Shown here: positions 43,731 through 64,000 of the stretch, piece after piece
How positions within the stretch are numbered: the stretch's first letter is position 1
Layout of the letters: each line of letters starts with the position of its first letter
Assembly (NCBI GenBank): GCA_035610835.1
Contig: CM069447.1
Location: 41,157,437-41,221,436, forward strand
Source of the DNA: Ophiura sarsii
Lineage: Eukaryota > Echinodermata > Ophiuroidea > Amphilepidida > Ophiuridae
Reading direction: 5' to 3'
DNA: 64,000 nt
The notes under the pieces: generated by a model
What the model was told of the DNA's origin: nothing
What the model saw: the letters and a program-made list of their open reading frames with translations, nothing else
Databases searched by the model: none
Translations under genes and position numbers: made by a program

Positions 43731-44715
43731 TGGTTTTATTATATTCTCATCTTGATTTTTTGACATAACATTAACAATGAATTTATTCTTCATTATTGAT
43801 TTTTGACATACCATGGATTTGACTTTTTGACAATAATGGATTTATTCTACTTTACTTTTGACATAACCACATATTAAAATATTTTAAACTATTAACAATT
43901 GATTTGGTTAAGATGATGCGTTTTTACAGATTTCTTAAAAATTGCCTTAGAAGGAATAGATTTGATTGCACATGTTCAGCTAGTCCAATCCTTAATGGCA
44001 TTATAATAAAAAGAGCCAGAAATGATGGTGGTGGAGTTGGGAACTTGAAACTTTTGCACATTGTTTCTAGTACTGTGTTGATGCACACTTGAAAGTCTTG
44101 TGTAAAATAATTCTTATATCAAACTTCATTGATTATCATATCCACACGCATCTCAAATTCCTATTATATCAAGCATAACAACATAGGCCTATGGTATTCA
44201 ACATGTGTTTTAGTTTCGTAGCTAATATCAACAGCCGACAAACTATTTCATGTAGGCCTATACATTACGGAATAAATAAAAGTTTCTTATATTATGATGA
44301 AGTTCAAATACACCCAGAATCATATTGAATTATATGCCGATCGATCCTTTCCCCTCTTGCCATAAACGGCGTAGCTGATGAGAATCTCCAATATCTAACT
44401 GGGATTCGAAACTGCAGTCCTACACTTGCCCCTCTGTTCAATACAGCATATCATCACAATATGCATTTTGCTTAGTAATGTATCAATGTTACTTGTATCA
44501 ATATCAATACCAATATCCTCTCTTAGCTGTTAATGCTCATTATCAATAGCCGTCGGCTTTTCATGTTGTTTTAGGCGGACCCCCACTAGATGCTAACGAG
44601 TCATCATTACTCAATGGTCCTAGTGATTACTATACCTAACATAATTCTGGACCAACTTCATTAAAAATATCAAAAACATGGTTTAACCTGAATTGTTTGG
44701 CTCTGTTGTGGATAT
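43731..44715. other. No gene seen
   Basis: AT-rich spacer with tttttgacataa-type short repeats between 43750 and 43880. No supported frame or element. Confidence 0.45.
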
Positions 44716-45430
44716 TCAGAAAATGTTAAGAGTTTTAAAATCATTTATACATACATGGTACCTGGAATCTTTATTTATAATGAATCTTATAACCTTGTTT
44801 TGAGCAACTTGCAAGCTTTTACTCATTTGCTTTTGGATACCACCATACCAAGATGAAATAGAATAATCGAACAAATCAAAAACAAGAGCTGTACACAATA
44901 TTTTCTTGATATTTTGATCCAGAAACTTAGCCTGTCTGTATAAAATGTTTAGTCTAGAATTAACTTTTTTGATGATACTAAGAGCCATTACTTCACCATT
45001 CAAAAATTGATCGATGGTGAGACCTAAGTATTTGACAGAAGGGGTAGCATGAATTGTTTTCCCCTCACACTCGATGGTAAACTCTTGCCAGTTCTTCAAC
45101 TTACGTTTTGTGCCAAAAAGAATGAGTTCCGTTTTACCCATATGTGGAGAGAGAGCTTATTGTCAATGAGCCATTTGTTACAACTACTAAGATATTTGCT
45201 GAGTTGATGCCCAATTTTAACAGGATTTTTGTCAGAAACAAAAGGCACTGTCTTCTGCATACACAACTGGGCATATTGTTAACATAACAAAGGAATAAAA
45301 TAGGGCCCAAAATGCTTCCTTGTGGAACACCACGTGTCAGAGGCAAGAAATGAGAGTCAGAGCCATTAACATTGACAATCTGAGATCTACAACTCAGATA
45401 TAGAAGATTGTTTTCTACTGATGATATCAA
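44716..45430 (-). pseudogene. Non-LTR retrotransposon RT relic
   Basis: On the minus strand, 45430-45134 reads RGVPQGSILGPILFLCYVNN (reverse transcriptase motif 4) and then runs out of frame near the place of the catalytic YADD. 45141-44716 reads MGKTELILFGTKRKLKNW, VKYLGLTIDQFLNGE, a helical segment and LQVAQNKVIRFI, which is the post-catalytic thumb region. The two frames overlap by shift, so the ORF is broken. It belongs to the Jockey/CR1-like group and is distinct from the 35080 element. Confidence 0.75.
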
Positions 45431-45770
45431 CAGCCTTTACTCAAAGCCGCTAAAAGCTTGGGTAATGTGATTGGCTGTCTACTTAAGATAGCAAAGTGTC
45501 CATATCCGTAGCCGACTACTGTAATAAAGAAACAATGGGTTTGGTGGATTGCTCTCTCCACATATTTGGACATTTCACGTGAGCATAACTGTTTGTATTT
45601 CAAACAATCGATAAGCTCTGCACCTTCCTCGAGATTTTTTATTTATTTTTTACTTTTATTAATATCATGTATATAAATAAGAGATTTTTAAGCGAACGGG
45701 CGAATTAATTCATGTAGTGGTAGGATGGCCCTATGATATCATCTGATTTTCGAGCAAGGAGTTATTCAAA
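45431..45770. other. Spacer, no gene seen
   Basis: There is no frame. gctctctccacatattt (45549) is the complement of a motif in the RT relic at 45141-45155, suggesting a rearranged end of that element. Confidence 0.35.
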
Positions 45771-46060
45771 GAATATAATATGAAAAGGATAATTGATGAG
45801 CTACAGTGCATTCGTACTTTGATATTTGCCTTGCATTCGTGCACAGCCCTTAAGCGCTGACAGGGACTAATGCAAGGTCGAGAGCGATTAATAAGCACGA
45901 ATGCACTGCTACAGAATGAAATATATATCATACACCTCGAGAACACTGCTAATATGGGTATGGGTTACAATACACCAATTCATAAACGCTTTAAAAAAAA
46001 GTGCTTTAAAAAAATGCGGGATGTTCAAATTCATAAACAAATGTTGGCTGTGTTGATAGT

Positions 46061-46207
46061 GAATCTCTTTTTGAGCAGCTTGGTGCTAAGCATAGATGAA
46101 AGGAACCGACAATTTGGAACCCGGTAGTATATATATATTTTACGGAATAAATCGTATTGGAAACTGGAAACCAATGCTTAGCACCAAGCTGCCGAAAGCT
46201 GGATTCG
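46061..46207. mobile_element. 147-bp palindromic MITE with 8-bp target duplication
   Basis: Flanked by perfect TTGATAGT (46053-46060 and 46208-46215); the empty site, one TTGATAGT, is seen at 281. The ends GAATCTC and CGAATCC are weakly inverted, and inner arms GCAGCTTGGTGCTAAGCAT / complement pair perfectly. The 8-bp duplication suggests hAT. It inserted after block A duplicated. Confidence 0.9.
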
Positions 46208-46619
46208 TTGATAGTTGGCTACAACAATATATTGTAATGTTTTATTTATCGACTGCTTACCAATGACCAACCGTCAACGTATTAACCATATATGTTAGTA
46301 TGTTAAATAAGGAAAATATAGAGCATAATTAACATATGCTGGATTCTTTACTCAAAATATGATTACATTCATACACAAAATTTACTGGTTGAATATCTAT
46401 AATAATAAACAAAATATGTTATTGTAATAACCATGAGAATAGTGATCATAATTGCTGGTATTGAAAAGCGATGTTGATATCATTTAATTTTGTACTCATT
46501 TTAGAACTAGTTTGATTCAGAGCTTCAATAAAACAACATAGATTGTATATCCATGTAAATTGGTTGATATCACCCGATTATTATAAACTGGGGTGTTAAA
46601 AGATAAATCAATGTGTGTT

Positions 46620-47340
46620 GGCTGTTCGTTTTTGAAGAAATTGAATTAGAATAAAAGTGTTGTAATTAATTAAAACAGGTTTTAAAGAAGGCGTGTTGGT
46701 TTTTTACTTGGGCAGTGAATAGTGCTGAAAATGATCAAAAGTGCGGATTTTTTTTCCAGGGGATGTTCTTTTTTGATAAAATGAAATTAAAATAAAAGTA
46801 TTGTAATGAATAAAAATGCAGGTTTTAAAGAAGGTGTGTTGGATGCTCGGTTTTGAAGAAGTTGAAAAATAAAAGTGTTGTAATTAATTAAAATACATGT
46901 TTAAAGAAGTTGGTTTTTTTACTTGGGCAGTGAATAGTGCTGAAAATTATCAAAAGTGCACATTTGTTTCCAGGAGAAGATCGTTTTTTGAAGTAATGAA
47001 ATTAAAATAAAAGTGTTGTAATGAATTATGATGCAGTTTTAAAGAAGGTGTATTGGGTTTTTTTCTTGGGCTTGGAATAGTGCTGAAAATGATCAAAAGA
47101 TGATCAGGAGATGATCTTTTTTTAGGAAATGAAAGTAAAATAAAAGTGTTGTAATTAATTAAATAAATTAAAATGCGGATTTAATAAGGTGTGTTGGGTT
47201 TTTTCCTGTCTGCAGTAAATAGTGCTGAAAATGGTCAAAAATTCGGATTTGTTTTTTCTTTCCAGGAGATGTTCTTTTTTGATAGTAAAATTGTTGTAAT
47301 GATTTTAAAAGCAGGTTTTAAAGAAAGTGGTTTTTTTCTT
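46620..47340. repeat. Tandem repeat, unit about 140 bp, about 5 copies
   Basis: Same array as 700-1210 with about one extra unit. Confidence 0.72.
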
Positions 47341-48010
47341 CTTTTCTTGGGAGCAATAAGTGTAGCTAGTTCAGCAAATTCCAAAGTAATACTACACAAG
47401 GTGGAAAAACATGAACGTATTAAAAGCTTTCATCGGTTAATCCAAATCAGTGATGAGGAGTTTAAAGTGATTTATCAAGAAATAGAAAGTTATCGCGACA
47501 ACAAAATGCAGATAAGAAAGAAGGTGCGCACCGAACTCAAATAATAGGTGCTGAGTGAGAGGAACAGATTCGTGAAGAGGCCAAAAGAAGGTGTGGAAAT
47601 GGGGCAGAAGGAAGCTAATGGAAAACCTCCTGCGTACACCAGCACTCCAAGACACGACCGACAATTTATTCTTAATTTGATATGCTGTTATTACAACTAA
47701 AAGCCCACCAATTCCAGCAAATATGAACTTTTAATTTTAATTTTGAATTCAAAAATTCTCATGCCGACTATGACAACATTAGAACAATTGTTACAAAAGC
47801 AACAACTCAATACAGGAGGTCAACAAAATCTTCACAGTTATTGGCAAAGAAAAAGTTTTAAAAAGGAGATACATTGGTAATACTTTTAGAAGATGAAACA
47901 AAGGTTTGGACTTGCTCATCATTGGCTTAGCGATTGTAGGAAGATAAAGACAAGTCATTTCCATGTTACGTTATACCAAAAGGAAATGTTCAGAGCAAGC
48001 AAAATAAATC
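47340..48010 (+). pseudogene. Decayed two-ORF coding cassette, second copy
   Basis: The first frame is open through HKVEKHERIKSFHRLIQISD and EEFKVIYQEIESYRDNK to a stop after RTELK; the frameshift seen at 1272 is absent here. The second frame has lost part of its start and has extra stops (GDTLVI... region). Each copy thus preserves a different part. Confidence 0.45.
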
Positions 48011-48607
48011 TTATCAGTAGTTTGGATATTTTCCGGTGTGCATGGTCTGTGAGTGTGTAAATTGTGTTATTGGTGTAAATATGTAAATTTGTAAATATTA
48101 TTCACATTCAGTGTTTTTGTGTGTGAAGTTATGTAAACAAAAGTAATCTAATTTTAGGTGGGACTTACTTTTTTGACCCCTTTATCACATGCCATATTGA
48201 AAATTAATTATTTAAACATAAAACAAACCGTTATTCTTTATCTTTTATTGTTTATTATTATCCGTCATACTTATACATGTTCACATAATGTTCACGTTTT
48301 ACACAGTTTCATCATGTTTACATTGCATATCATAACATTTATAACGCATTTTTCATATGCTTTTCAGCATATTTACATTCATCATTACACGGTATATCAT
48401 TAATTACATATTTCATAGTTTCATCATGTTTACATTGTATATCATCACAATGCACAATTATATTATACAATCATCTTCGGTGTCTTAATTTCACCCTTTT
48501 TAAGATGAGCACTCCCGATGTCATTCTCTTGGAAAGTGACTATTGGGCACAAATCACCGTGCAAAACTTGTCTTCCTTCTCTTCATCTATATTAATCTGT
48601 ATATATA

Positions 48608-49050
48608 CAATCCTCAAAATAAGTAACTGACCAGGTTATAAATATACTGTTAACTCCAAAACTATAGGTCCTACGTAAAAATATTAAAATCTAAAGTTGT
48701 AAGGAAATCTCTTTTCTTCAATTTGAGACATTGTTCATGAGGATCGGTTAATAATTGAGAACACTACATTGATAAGGATAGAACAAAGTGCAGTTTAAAT
48801 TTTCACACTTGGGTTTTGAACACGCAGGTTCGTGTGACATGTATGTGTATGGGCTGCATTGATCAATTCAAGCATCTCCAATCCTCATCTATACTTTCAA
48901 TCCGTGAGTTGTCGCTACCAGTTAATTAATAATCTACCTATAATCTACCTGTTGCTAGCCCGAGGCTGCGTGTCCGTGAACAAAATGTCAAAATGAAAAT
49001 CTGAGTTGAGACCATTTAATTACCTGGTCAGTTACTTATTTTGAGGACTA
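48608..49050. mobile_element. CAGTCCTC-family MITE, copy in block A at gene 3
   Basis: Counterpart of 2516-2958, same length, a few substitutions. Confidence 0.8.
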
Positions 49051-49497
49051 TATACTCTATACTCTGAGGTCTATGTGCTTCGGAACAGACATAGGCTGGT
49101 TAAACCGTTATCATAACACATGATATCATCCTTTGTTTCTTATTAATTTGTTTAAATCTTTTGTGTTGTTGCATATATTAATTCATGTTTCACTTCCAAA
49201 TCTTACAGGATATTTCTTATGTTAAATTCTAAATATAGTAAGACACTTGGTATAACGGGATGTTTCCCATATCGGTTTTCCTAATAGTTGATTTGGCAAC
49301 ACCTATGATATTAAATAATACATCTTTTTGCAATAGCCTATCTTTATGTCTAGATTATACTGCAAAAGGTGGTTTTTTTTCAGTCTCTTTCCATATTGTT
49401 TATAAACTTTCTCACAGCTATAAAGGAAATATTTCAATGTAATCGATTTCGTTACAAGTTTCACAAATATCAGTTTCCTCCTTGTTTATTTTTTTAA

Positions 49498-49665
49498 CGC
49501 TTTCCACGCGGCCATTTTTGGAATCACCATGAGAAATGCATTGAATTAAGTACAAACATGCCTAGTATTGGTTCAGTAATCCTTGAGATAAACCTTGAAA
49601 GTTGGGAAAAGTTTCTGAAAAATGTGTTTTGTATGGTAAAATTAATAGCCGTTGCAAAGGATTTT
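49498..49665. mobile_element. TTAA-type MITE relic, copy at gene 3
   Basis: Counterpart of 3414-3581, preceded by TTAA at 49494-49497. Confidence 0.55.
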
Positions 49666-50573
49666 ACAGTTCAATGTTTTAAGTCGTGGTTCTTTGACAT
49701 CTTGAACGAGTGATTTAAAAATATTGAACCAACTGAAATTTATACTTTCGAACTTCTTTTCCCATCTTGGTTTCAATAATATCTTTGATTGCATTTGCTA
49801 TTCTGTACAGTTTTGTGGTACATCATAGCTAATATGTACAGGATCTGTCGATGTTTTCCACGTTTGTGGCCTTGCTTGTCTTAAAGCTATTTATTTCAGT
49901 ACAAAACTACCATCATATTTATATTTACATTTGAGCTCCTTCCTGGACTTAAACTCCCCATTTTGGTTATACAAATCTGCACTGTAAATACAGTGCTTAT
50001 GATTTAAACAATTGCAAGTGAACTTACGTATTAAATGTCTAAGCACTACTATTTTTCGTGTTTAATAGTTAAGATTAAGCCGACCCTTTCACGTTTGAAT
50101 AATAAACAAATTTCTAAACAGCTGGTTTGATCTAAGGGTTTTGAAGTTTGACACTTCCGATCTTATGTTTAATATTTAAATACATATTGTTGAAAAGGAA
50201 ACGTGTCTGCAATTTCGATCAAGGGCTACTGGTTTGCTAATATGGTGTCAAGGGTCAAATAATTACCCTTACCGAAATTAATGCAGTCATTTTAAGCAGT
50301 CATCATGTAGAGAAGTATGTGATCACAACTATAATAGAAATAATACAAATTAAGCATTTGAAGCTCTATAGGAAGTCGCTAGAGCTTCAAATAAACGTAT
50401 TCGAAGCTCTTTTGTACATGTAGACATTCGCTATGCCGTCGCTCTATGTAGAGCTCCGAATTAGCGTTGAATAAGCAATCGACCGCCTATTTTAAGCTAT
50501 GATGCTGTTATTTTCTTAATTATGTAAAACATTATTACCTAACGACATATTAAACACACAATCAAGTCTTTAA

Positions 50574-50984
50574 AGGAAGTGTCCCGCAAGCACAACATTG
50601 AGCATTATTTGTAAGAAAAATAATTATCGAGCCGAAATTACGTAATTATATAGAACAAAACACCATACTAGTCACAAAAATGAATAAAAACTGCCATCAC
50701 TCAACATGCAATTTTTAAAATTCGCGGCGATCGAAAGTCCCGGTGTCGATGACGTCATGGGTATCGGTGCTAAAATGTGCGCATGTGCATTGTATAACTA
50801 TGACATCATCGACACTGGGACTTTCGATCGCCGCGAATTTTAAAAATTGCATGTTGAGAGATTGCGATTTTTATTTGTTTTTGTCATAAGTGTGGTGTTT
50901 TGTTCTACATAATTACAAAAGTTGGGCTCGATAGTTATTTTTCTAACATATAATGCACACTTTTATGCTTGCAGGACACCTCCT
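50574..50984. mobile_element. Foldback TTAA MITE, 411 bp, intact ends
   Basis: Begins AGGAAGTGTCCCGCAAGCAC after TTAA (50570-50573) and ends GCTTGCAGGACACCTCCT before TTAA (50985-50988). It is the better preserved of the two copies and defines the family ends. Confidence 0.8.
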
Positions 50985-50994
50985 TTAAAAAGCT

Positions 50995-51202
50995 ATTGCT
51001 CTTTGCACGGATTCGCTAATTGCGAGGAGGGCCTCCAACTGGTGACGCGTTGAATGGGATTATTCCATGTTATTTGTAACTAGTTAGCCTTTTTCTACAC
51101 AATTTGACTGGTCATGCAGCGAGACATTGTGAAATGATGCAACACTTTCATTCAATAGGATTATAGTTTGAGGCTCTCCTCGGATCCGTGTAAAGAGCGA
51201 AT
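50995..51202. mobile_element. GCTCTTTGCACGG MITE, 208 bp
   Basis: Counterpart of 4921-5128. Confidence 0.7.
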
Positions 51203-51560
51203 ACTCGCGCGAGGATGCGTAAATATTGTATTTATCCTGATATTATAAGACCGATATTCGTAGGTATTAATTTGACCCAGTTAGCGTCTCACCAAATCCT
51301 GGTATGATCCTGCATTTCCTCGTTATCTACAAGATAAGAAAAGGAAGAATTGACAAAAATATCAATTTGTGTTTATTCTTTTGTAACTGTTGATGGATTG
51401 ATGGATTGATAGATAGAAACCAAGGGTAAGCAGGGCTTGTAAACCTTTTCCCAGCAAATTTACCATAAAATTAGACTGGGTTGAATGAAGAAAAAACCAC
51501 GAATAGTTTATTATACGGAAGTATAGGTAACTACACGTATATTATGAGTGCATGTCGCTA

Positions 51561-51784
51561 TCCAGAAGACTCGTTATTCAGAAGACCCGTTATTCAGAAA
51601 ACTCACTAGTCAGAAGGTCCGCTACTCAAAATTAGCGGACCTACTAAGTAACGGACTTCCTGAATAGGTGGGGTTTTTTTGTATTTTATAAAGACCCGCA
51701 ACTCAGAATCTTCTGAATAGCGGACATTCTGAGTAAAGGGTGTTCTGACTAACAGGTGCCCCCCCCCCCCCCCCCCCCCCCCCC
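51561..51784. repeat. Foldback word array next to gene 3, ending in poly-C
   Basis: Counterpart of 5488-5706 with a longer C run (26 C at 51759-51784). Confidence 0.75.
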
Positions 51785-51926
51785 GTATAGTATAGGGATT
51801 TCAATCAATGGCCTCTTGTATTTACGTACGACGTAATAAAACAAAAAGTAACCCATAGGCCTATATAATTATTGCAACGACTACTTTTAAAGGTACTTTA
51901 CTTACATTGCGGTTGATAACCTAGTA

Positions 51927-61309
<9,383 letters not shown>

Positions 61310-61554
61310 TTTAACAACCATAAAAGGGTTTTTCAAAGCTGAAAAACGTAAAACATAATAGTATATGATAATTTGATATCGAAATAATGAAGTACAATAT
61401 CACCTTGTGAATGACCATAGCATATATTTAGTAGACAGATTACACTTTGGCTCATCTAAGATTCCTTGACAATCAGGACATTGGATTGTAGTTGAGTTGG
61501 AGTGGTCAGCAGAGGGGTCATTCAGAGGATCTAAATCTACGTTTGAATGATGTA

Positions 61555-62608
61555 GGGCCGTGTGTTTTGAACTCGCCACCCTTACCGTTGCATGTCCAGA
61601 TTTTTACATTTTACACCATCTGAGATTCGAATTAGCATATCGCAATAACTATTTGTTCTACCCATAAAAAGTATATATTTTCTGAACGGGAATCTCACAG
61701 GGTATCTAAATATGCTATTGAAACTTAGATAAGACCTAATGGTAACATGTTGTGATTAGGAATGTTCAAAAAATAACGATTTTTTTCATATTTTGATTTA
61801 AGCTCAATAATATTTTTATACCAATCCAAATCATAATTTTACTGTGCATATTTAAGTTCCTCATGCAATTACCCATCAGAACATAATAGTTGTCAATGGT
61901 AAACATGTTGAAATACACTATATCGAGAAGTAAATGAGCACAAACGTTTAAATTTCATATTTATTAGAGTTTACAAGTATATTTCTTTGGGTATACACCC
62001 TTTCCTGATTTAAACGGCATTTTTGAATTCCCCTATTCGAGAGCTTTCCAAAAATATATAATTTTGCTATCATCGGTTAAATATTTCTTTTGTTATAGTC
62101 ATGTATGTAAAACCGCTGAATTGGGGCAAGTTCACTGTGTAGTGAATGGGGAAAAGCCATGGACAATGCAATCGATTCGTGATTACAATTGTTACGTAAT
62201 AGTTGACACGTTTGTTGAAACAGAAACTTATAGAATATAAAACAATCTATAAAATGAGAGCAAAATCATATTTGTACCATACAGAGAAGAGAAGTTATTG
62301 TAATTTGAACGTAGAATTGGGAACATTTTCTATATTCCCCATAGAGATTGTACACAACGCCACCGCCGCCACCGCCACCGCCACCACCCCTGACTTTCAC
62401 AACATAATCAATCATATCTCAGCCAAACATTTATAGAAATACCTGATTTATTTACACAATGTAGCTAAATAAATAGGCTTTCACATGACACCTCAACCAT
62501 AGCTCTACCACATTTAGTTGTTGAGTTAATAGAGAGAGATGGATGATTCGTCACCAAAAATGCAACGCCACCACCCTTTTGGGGTGGTGAGTTCAAAACA
62601 CATGGCCG
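61555..62608. mobile_element. 1054-bp TA-flanked inverted-repeat element upstream of gene 3
   Basis: Ends GGGCCGTGTGTTTTGAACTC and the complement of CGGCCATGTGTTTTGAACTC, with TA on both sides. A (ccaccg)n tract lies at 62361-62388. No transposase was recognised. It lies about 250 bp upstream of the gene 3 start codon, where genes 1 and 2 carry the AACTGTTGAG array. Confidence 0.8.
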
Positions 62609-62719
62609 TAGACATCAATAACTTCCAATCAATATGTTATTATTGAAGATCAAGCTTAATTTGGCATCCGGGCCGAGTGTGAGCGACGTGCATGCCTTCA
62701 TTAGTGTCATGAATACATA

Positions 62720-62760
62720 CGAGGGTCGTTCAGTAAATAATGAAAGTGATCATGGTATGG
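62720..62760. mobile_element. Mariner-type terminus (CGAGGGTCGTTCAGTAA)
   Basis: A TA dinucleotide followed by CGAGGGTCGTTCAGTAAATA interrupts the homology with genes 1 and 2 (gcatacatgtag at 13160), so an element inserted here. Its far end was not found in the window. Confidence 0.5.
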
Positions 62761-63197
62761 GATGCATGAGTGATTCTATTGAGAGATAATGTGATCAATA
62801 CAAAATATGAACCTTTATCGTTAAATCAATACACTTTTGGATTGTTAGATACCTTTGGTTATGTAACGTCATTAACATAAACACAATAGGTTTCAGACAT
62901 TGACTGAAATCTGTCAATTATTTGGCTGGATATTTAATATGTTGAATATGGGTTGATTGATACATTTGCGTATATCTCGGCAATGCAAGCATAAAAACAG
63001 ATAACACTTGGCACATAGTTAGAACACACACTTATCTCTGTTTAACACTCTTTTTTAGATCTGAATTGCTTGATACAAACAAGAAGGGACCATCTCAAAT
63101 ACGCTTTTATTTAGCAAAATCCGCAATAATATACCTTAGAAAACAACAAAGGATAAAGAACAATGGAGGGATTATAATTTGGTAAATTATTGTGGGA

Positions 63198-63237
63198 CTA
63201 GCGGAACGCCCGTCCTTCGGACGGGCTCTCCCGCTAG
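63198..63237. repeat. 40-nt perfect-stem hairpin
   Basis: CTAGCGG and GCCCGTCC pair with GGACGGGC and CCGCTAG around a TTC loop, with a small internal bulge. It is more GC-rich than its surroundings. No T-run follows. Confidence 0.7.
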
Positions 63238-63407
63238 GGAGTAGGGTCTACCAGATAGAACACCTACAAAATGAAACAACACATAAGTGTTGGAAATGGT
63301 ATAACAATACACATAGGAATAGAACAATATTTAAAACATTTTTGTTTTAAATGAAAAGGTTTTGTTTTAGGGCCTAATTCAAAAGTGTTCATATTTCAAT
63401 TAAAACT

Positions 63408-63540
63408 AGAGCGGTTCTCGGGCTTCGCGGTTCGCGGGTTTTGCGGTTATCGGGTTGCATGGTTTTTGGTTGAGCGGTTTCGGTAGACATGTTTAATGTG
63501 GTTGGTACTTTAGGATCCCAGCGGAACCAGATTCGATGAC
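63408..63540. repeat. GCGGTT/CGGGTT degenerate repeat
   Basis: Words gagcggttctcggg, cgcggttcgcgggttttgcggtt and atcgggtt, then ggatcccagcggaaccagattcgat, match in outline the segment preceding the (ATCA)n tract at 52938-53030. Confidence 0.45.
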
Positions 63541-63773
63541 TGTCACACTCACATTGTTAGCGATGTGTTGTTATAATGGATAGTTTGATTCTCGAAATGT
63601 CTCTAAACATTTGATTTGAAAATTATCCATCATTTCATTCATCAAAATAATAAACAAAAATAATAAAAATAAGCTTACTTAAAAACACCTTTTCGGCTAA
63701 ATCACGATTATTTAATGTAAACTTATATTGGAGATAGAATTTGAAATGCGAACATCATTTGATACGTCAAATG

Positions 63774-64000
63774 TGTTGCGGTTTGATCAGTTCATTATAC
63801 ACATACTTTACACGTAGCTCAAAAAGTGAAATCATATCAAAAAAATCAAATCGGGACACATTTTATGGTGTCCGTCATTTTTTAGGCTAAATTGCCGGAA
63901 TTTTTTTCTCCATCAAATTTGTTGCGGTTTGACCAGTTAGCTACACAGACTTTATACGTAGCTCATAAAGTGAAATCATATCTAAAAAATCAAATCGGGA
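63774..64000. repeat. Tandem repeat, period about 147 bp, runs off the window
   Basis: Two units share gttgcggtttga(t/c)cagtt, acacgtagctca(a/t)aaagtg and atcaaatcgggac. The second is cut by the window end. Confidence 0.7.

Noticed and set aside
63198..63237. Hairpin as a transcription terminator
   Set aside because: No T-tract, and intrinsic terminators of that type are not expected in an animal nuclear genome; kept only as a structured repeat.

Overview
This is an AT-rich, intron- and transposon-laden animal nuclear DNA window. It has spliced genes with GT-AG introns, CR1/L2-like non-LTR reverse transcriptase relics, a Penelope-type GIY-YIG relic, mariner/Tc1-, hAT- and TTAA-type inverted-repeat elements, a long (ATCA)n tract and many poly-C runs. 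No bacterial operon, rRNA, tRNA or CRISPR array was seen. The mixture fits a marine invertebrate, probably a deuterostome (hemichordate, echinoderm or lancelet), but the sequence does not fix the species.

The only convincing protein-coding genes are three tandem paralogues on the minus strand, each with five coding exons, reconstructed from splice sites and conservation between copies. Gene 1 is 12484 to 5849, gene 2 is 33678 to 20875 and gene 3 is 61309 to 51927. They encode 282, 284 and 281 residues. Each protein has four membrane spans with a GWPIWGG motif in the second, a two-cysteine second outer loop and a Gln/Pro-rich tail. This is the layout of the CD20/MS4A family. All introns are phase 0 and one exon is only 57 nt.

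Layout. 1-6180 is the 3' flank and last exon of gene 1, near-identical to 45771-52290 at gene 3. 5850-13747 (rest of gene 1) is near-identical to 21060-35060 (gene 2), except that gene 2 has a 6.1-kb TTAA-flanked element in intron 3. 57265-62715 (exons 1-4 of gene 3) is a more diverged copy. Gene 1 is therefore a mosaic, gene 2-like upstream and gene 3-like downstream, with the switch at or next to its last exon. 13748-19670 and 35060-45770 are gene-poor spacers made of nested transposons, palindromes and 'word-array' foldback repeats.

Comparing the three copies gives empty versus filled sites. Precise ends and target duplications can thus be assigned to several elements: a 400-bp TA element, a 566-bp TA element with CAGTCC ends, a 239-bp TTAA element, a 6139-bp TTAA element with long inverted repeats and a large internal palindrome, a 322-bp hAT-like element, and a 147-bp palindromic element with a perfect 8-bp target duplication. 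The most unusual material is this large TTAA element (with an internal 460-bp direct-repeat composite) and the recurrent class of foldback arrays built from short degenerate words, two of which end in poly-C. Whether some near-identical blocks are haplotype or assembly duplicates cannot be decided from sequence alone.
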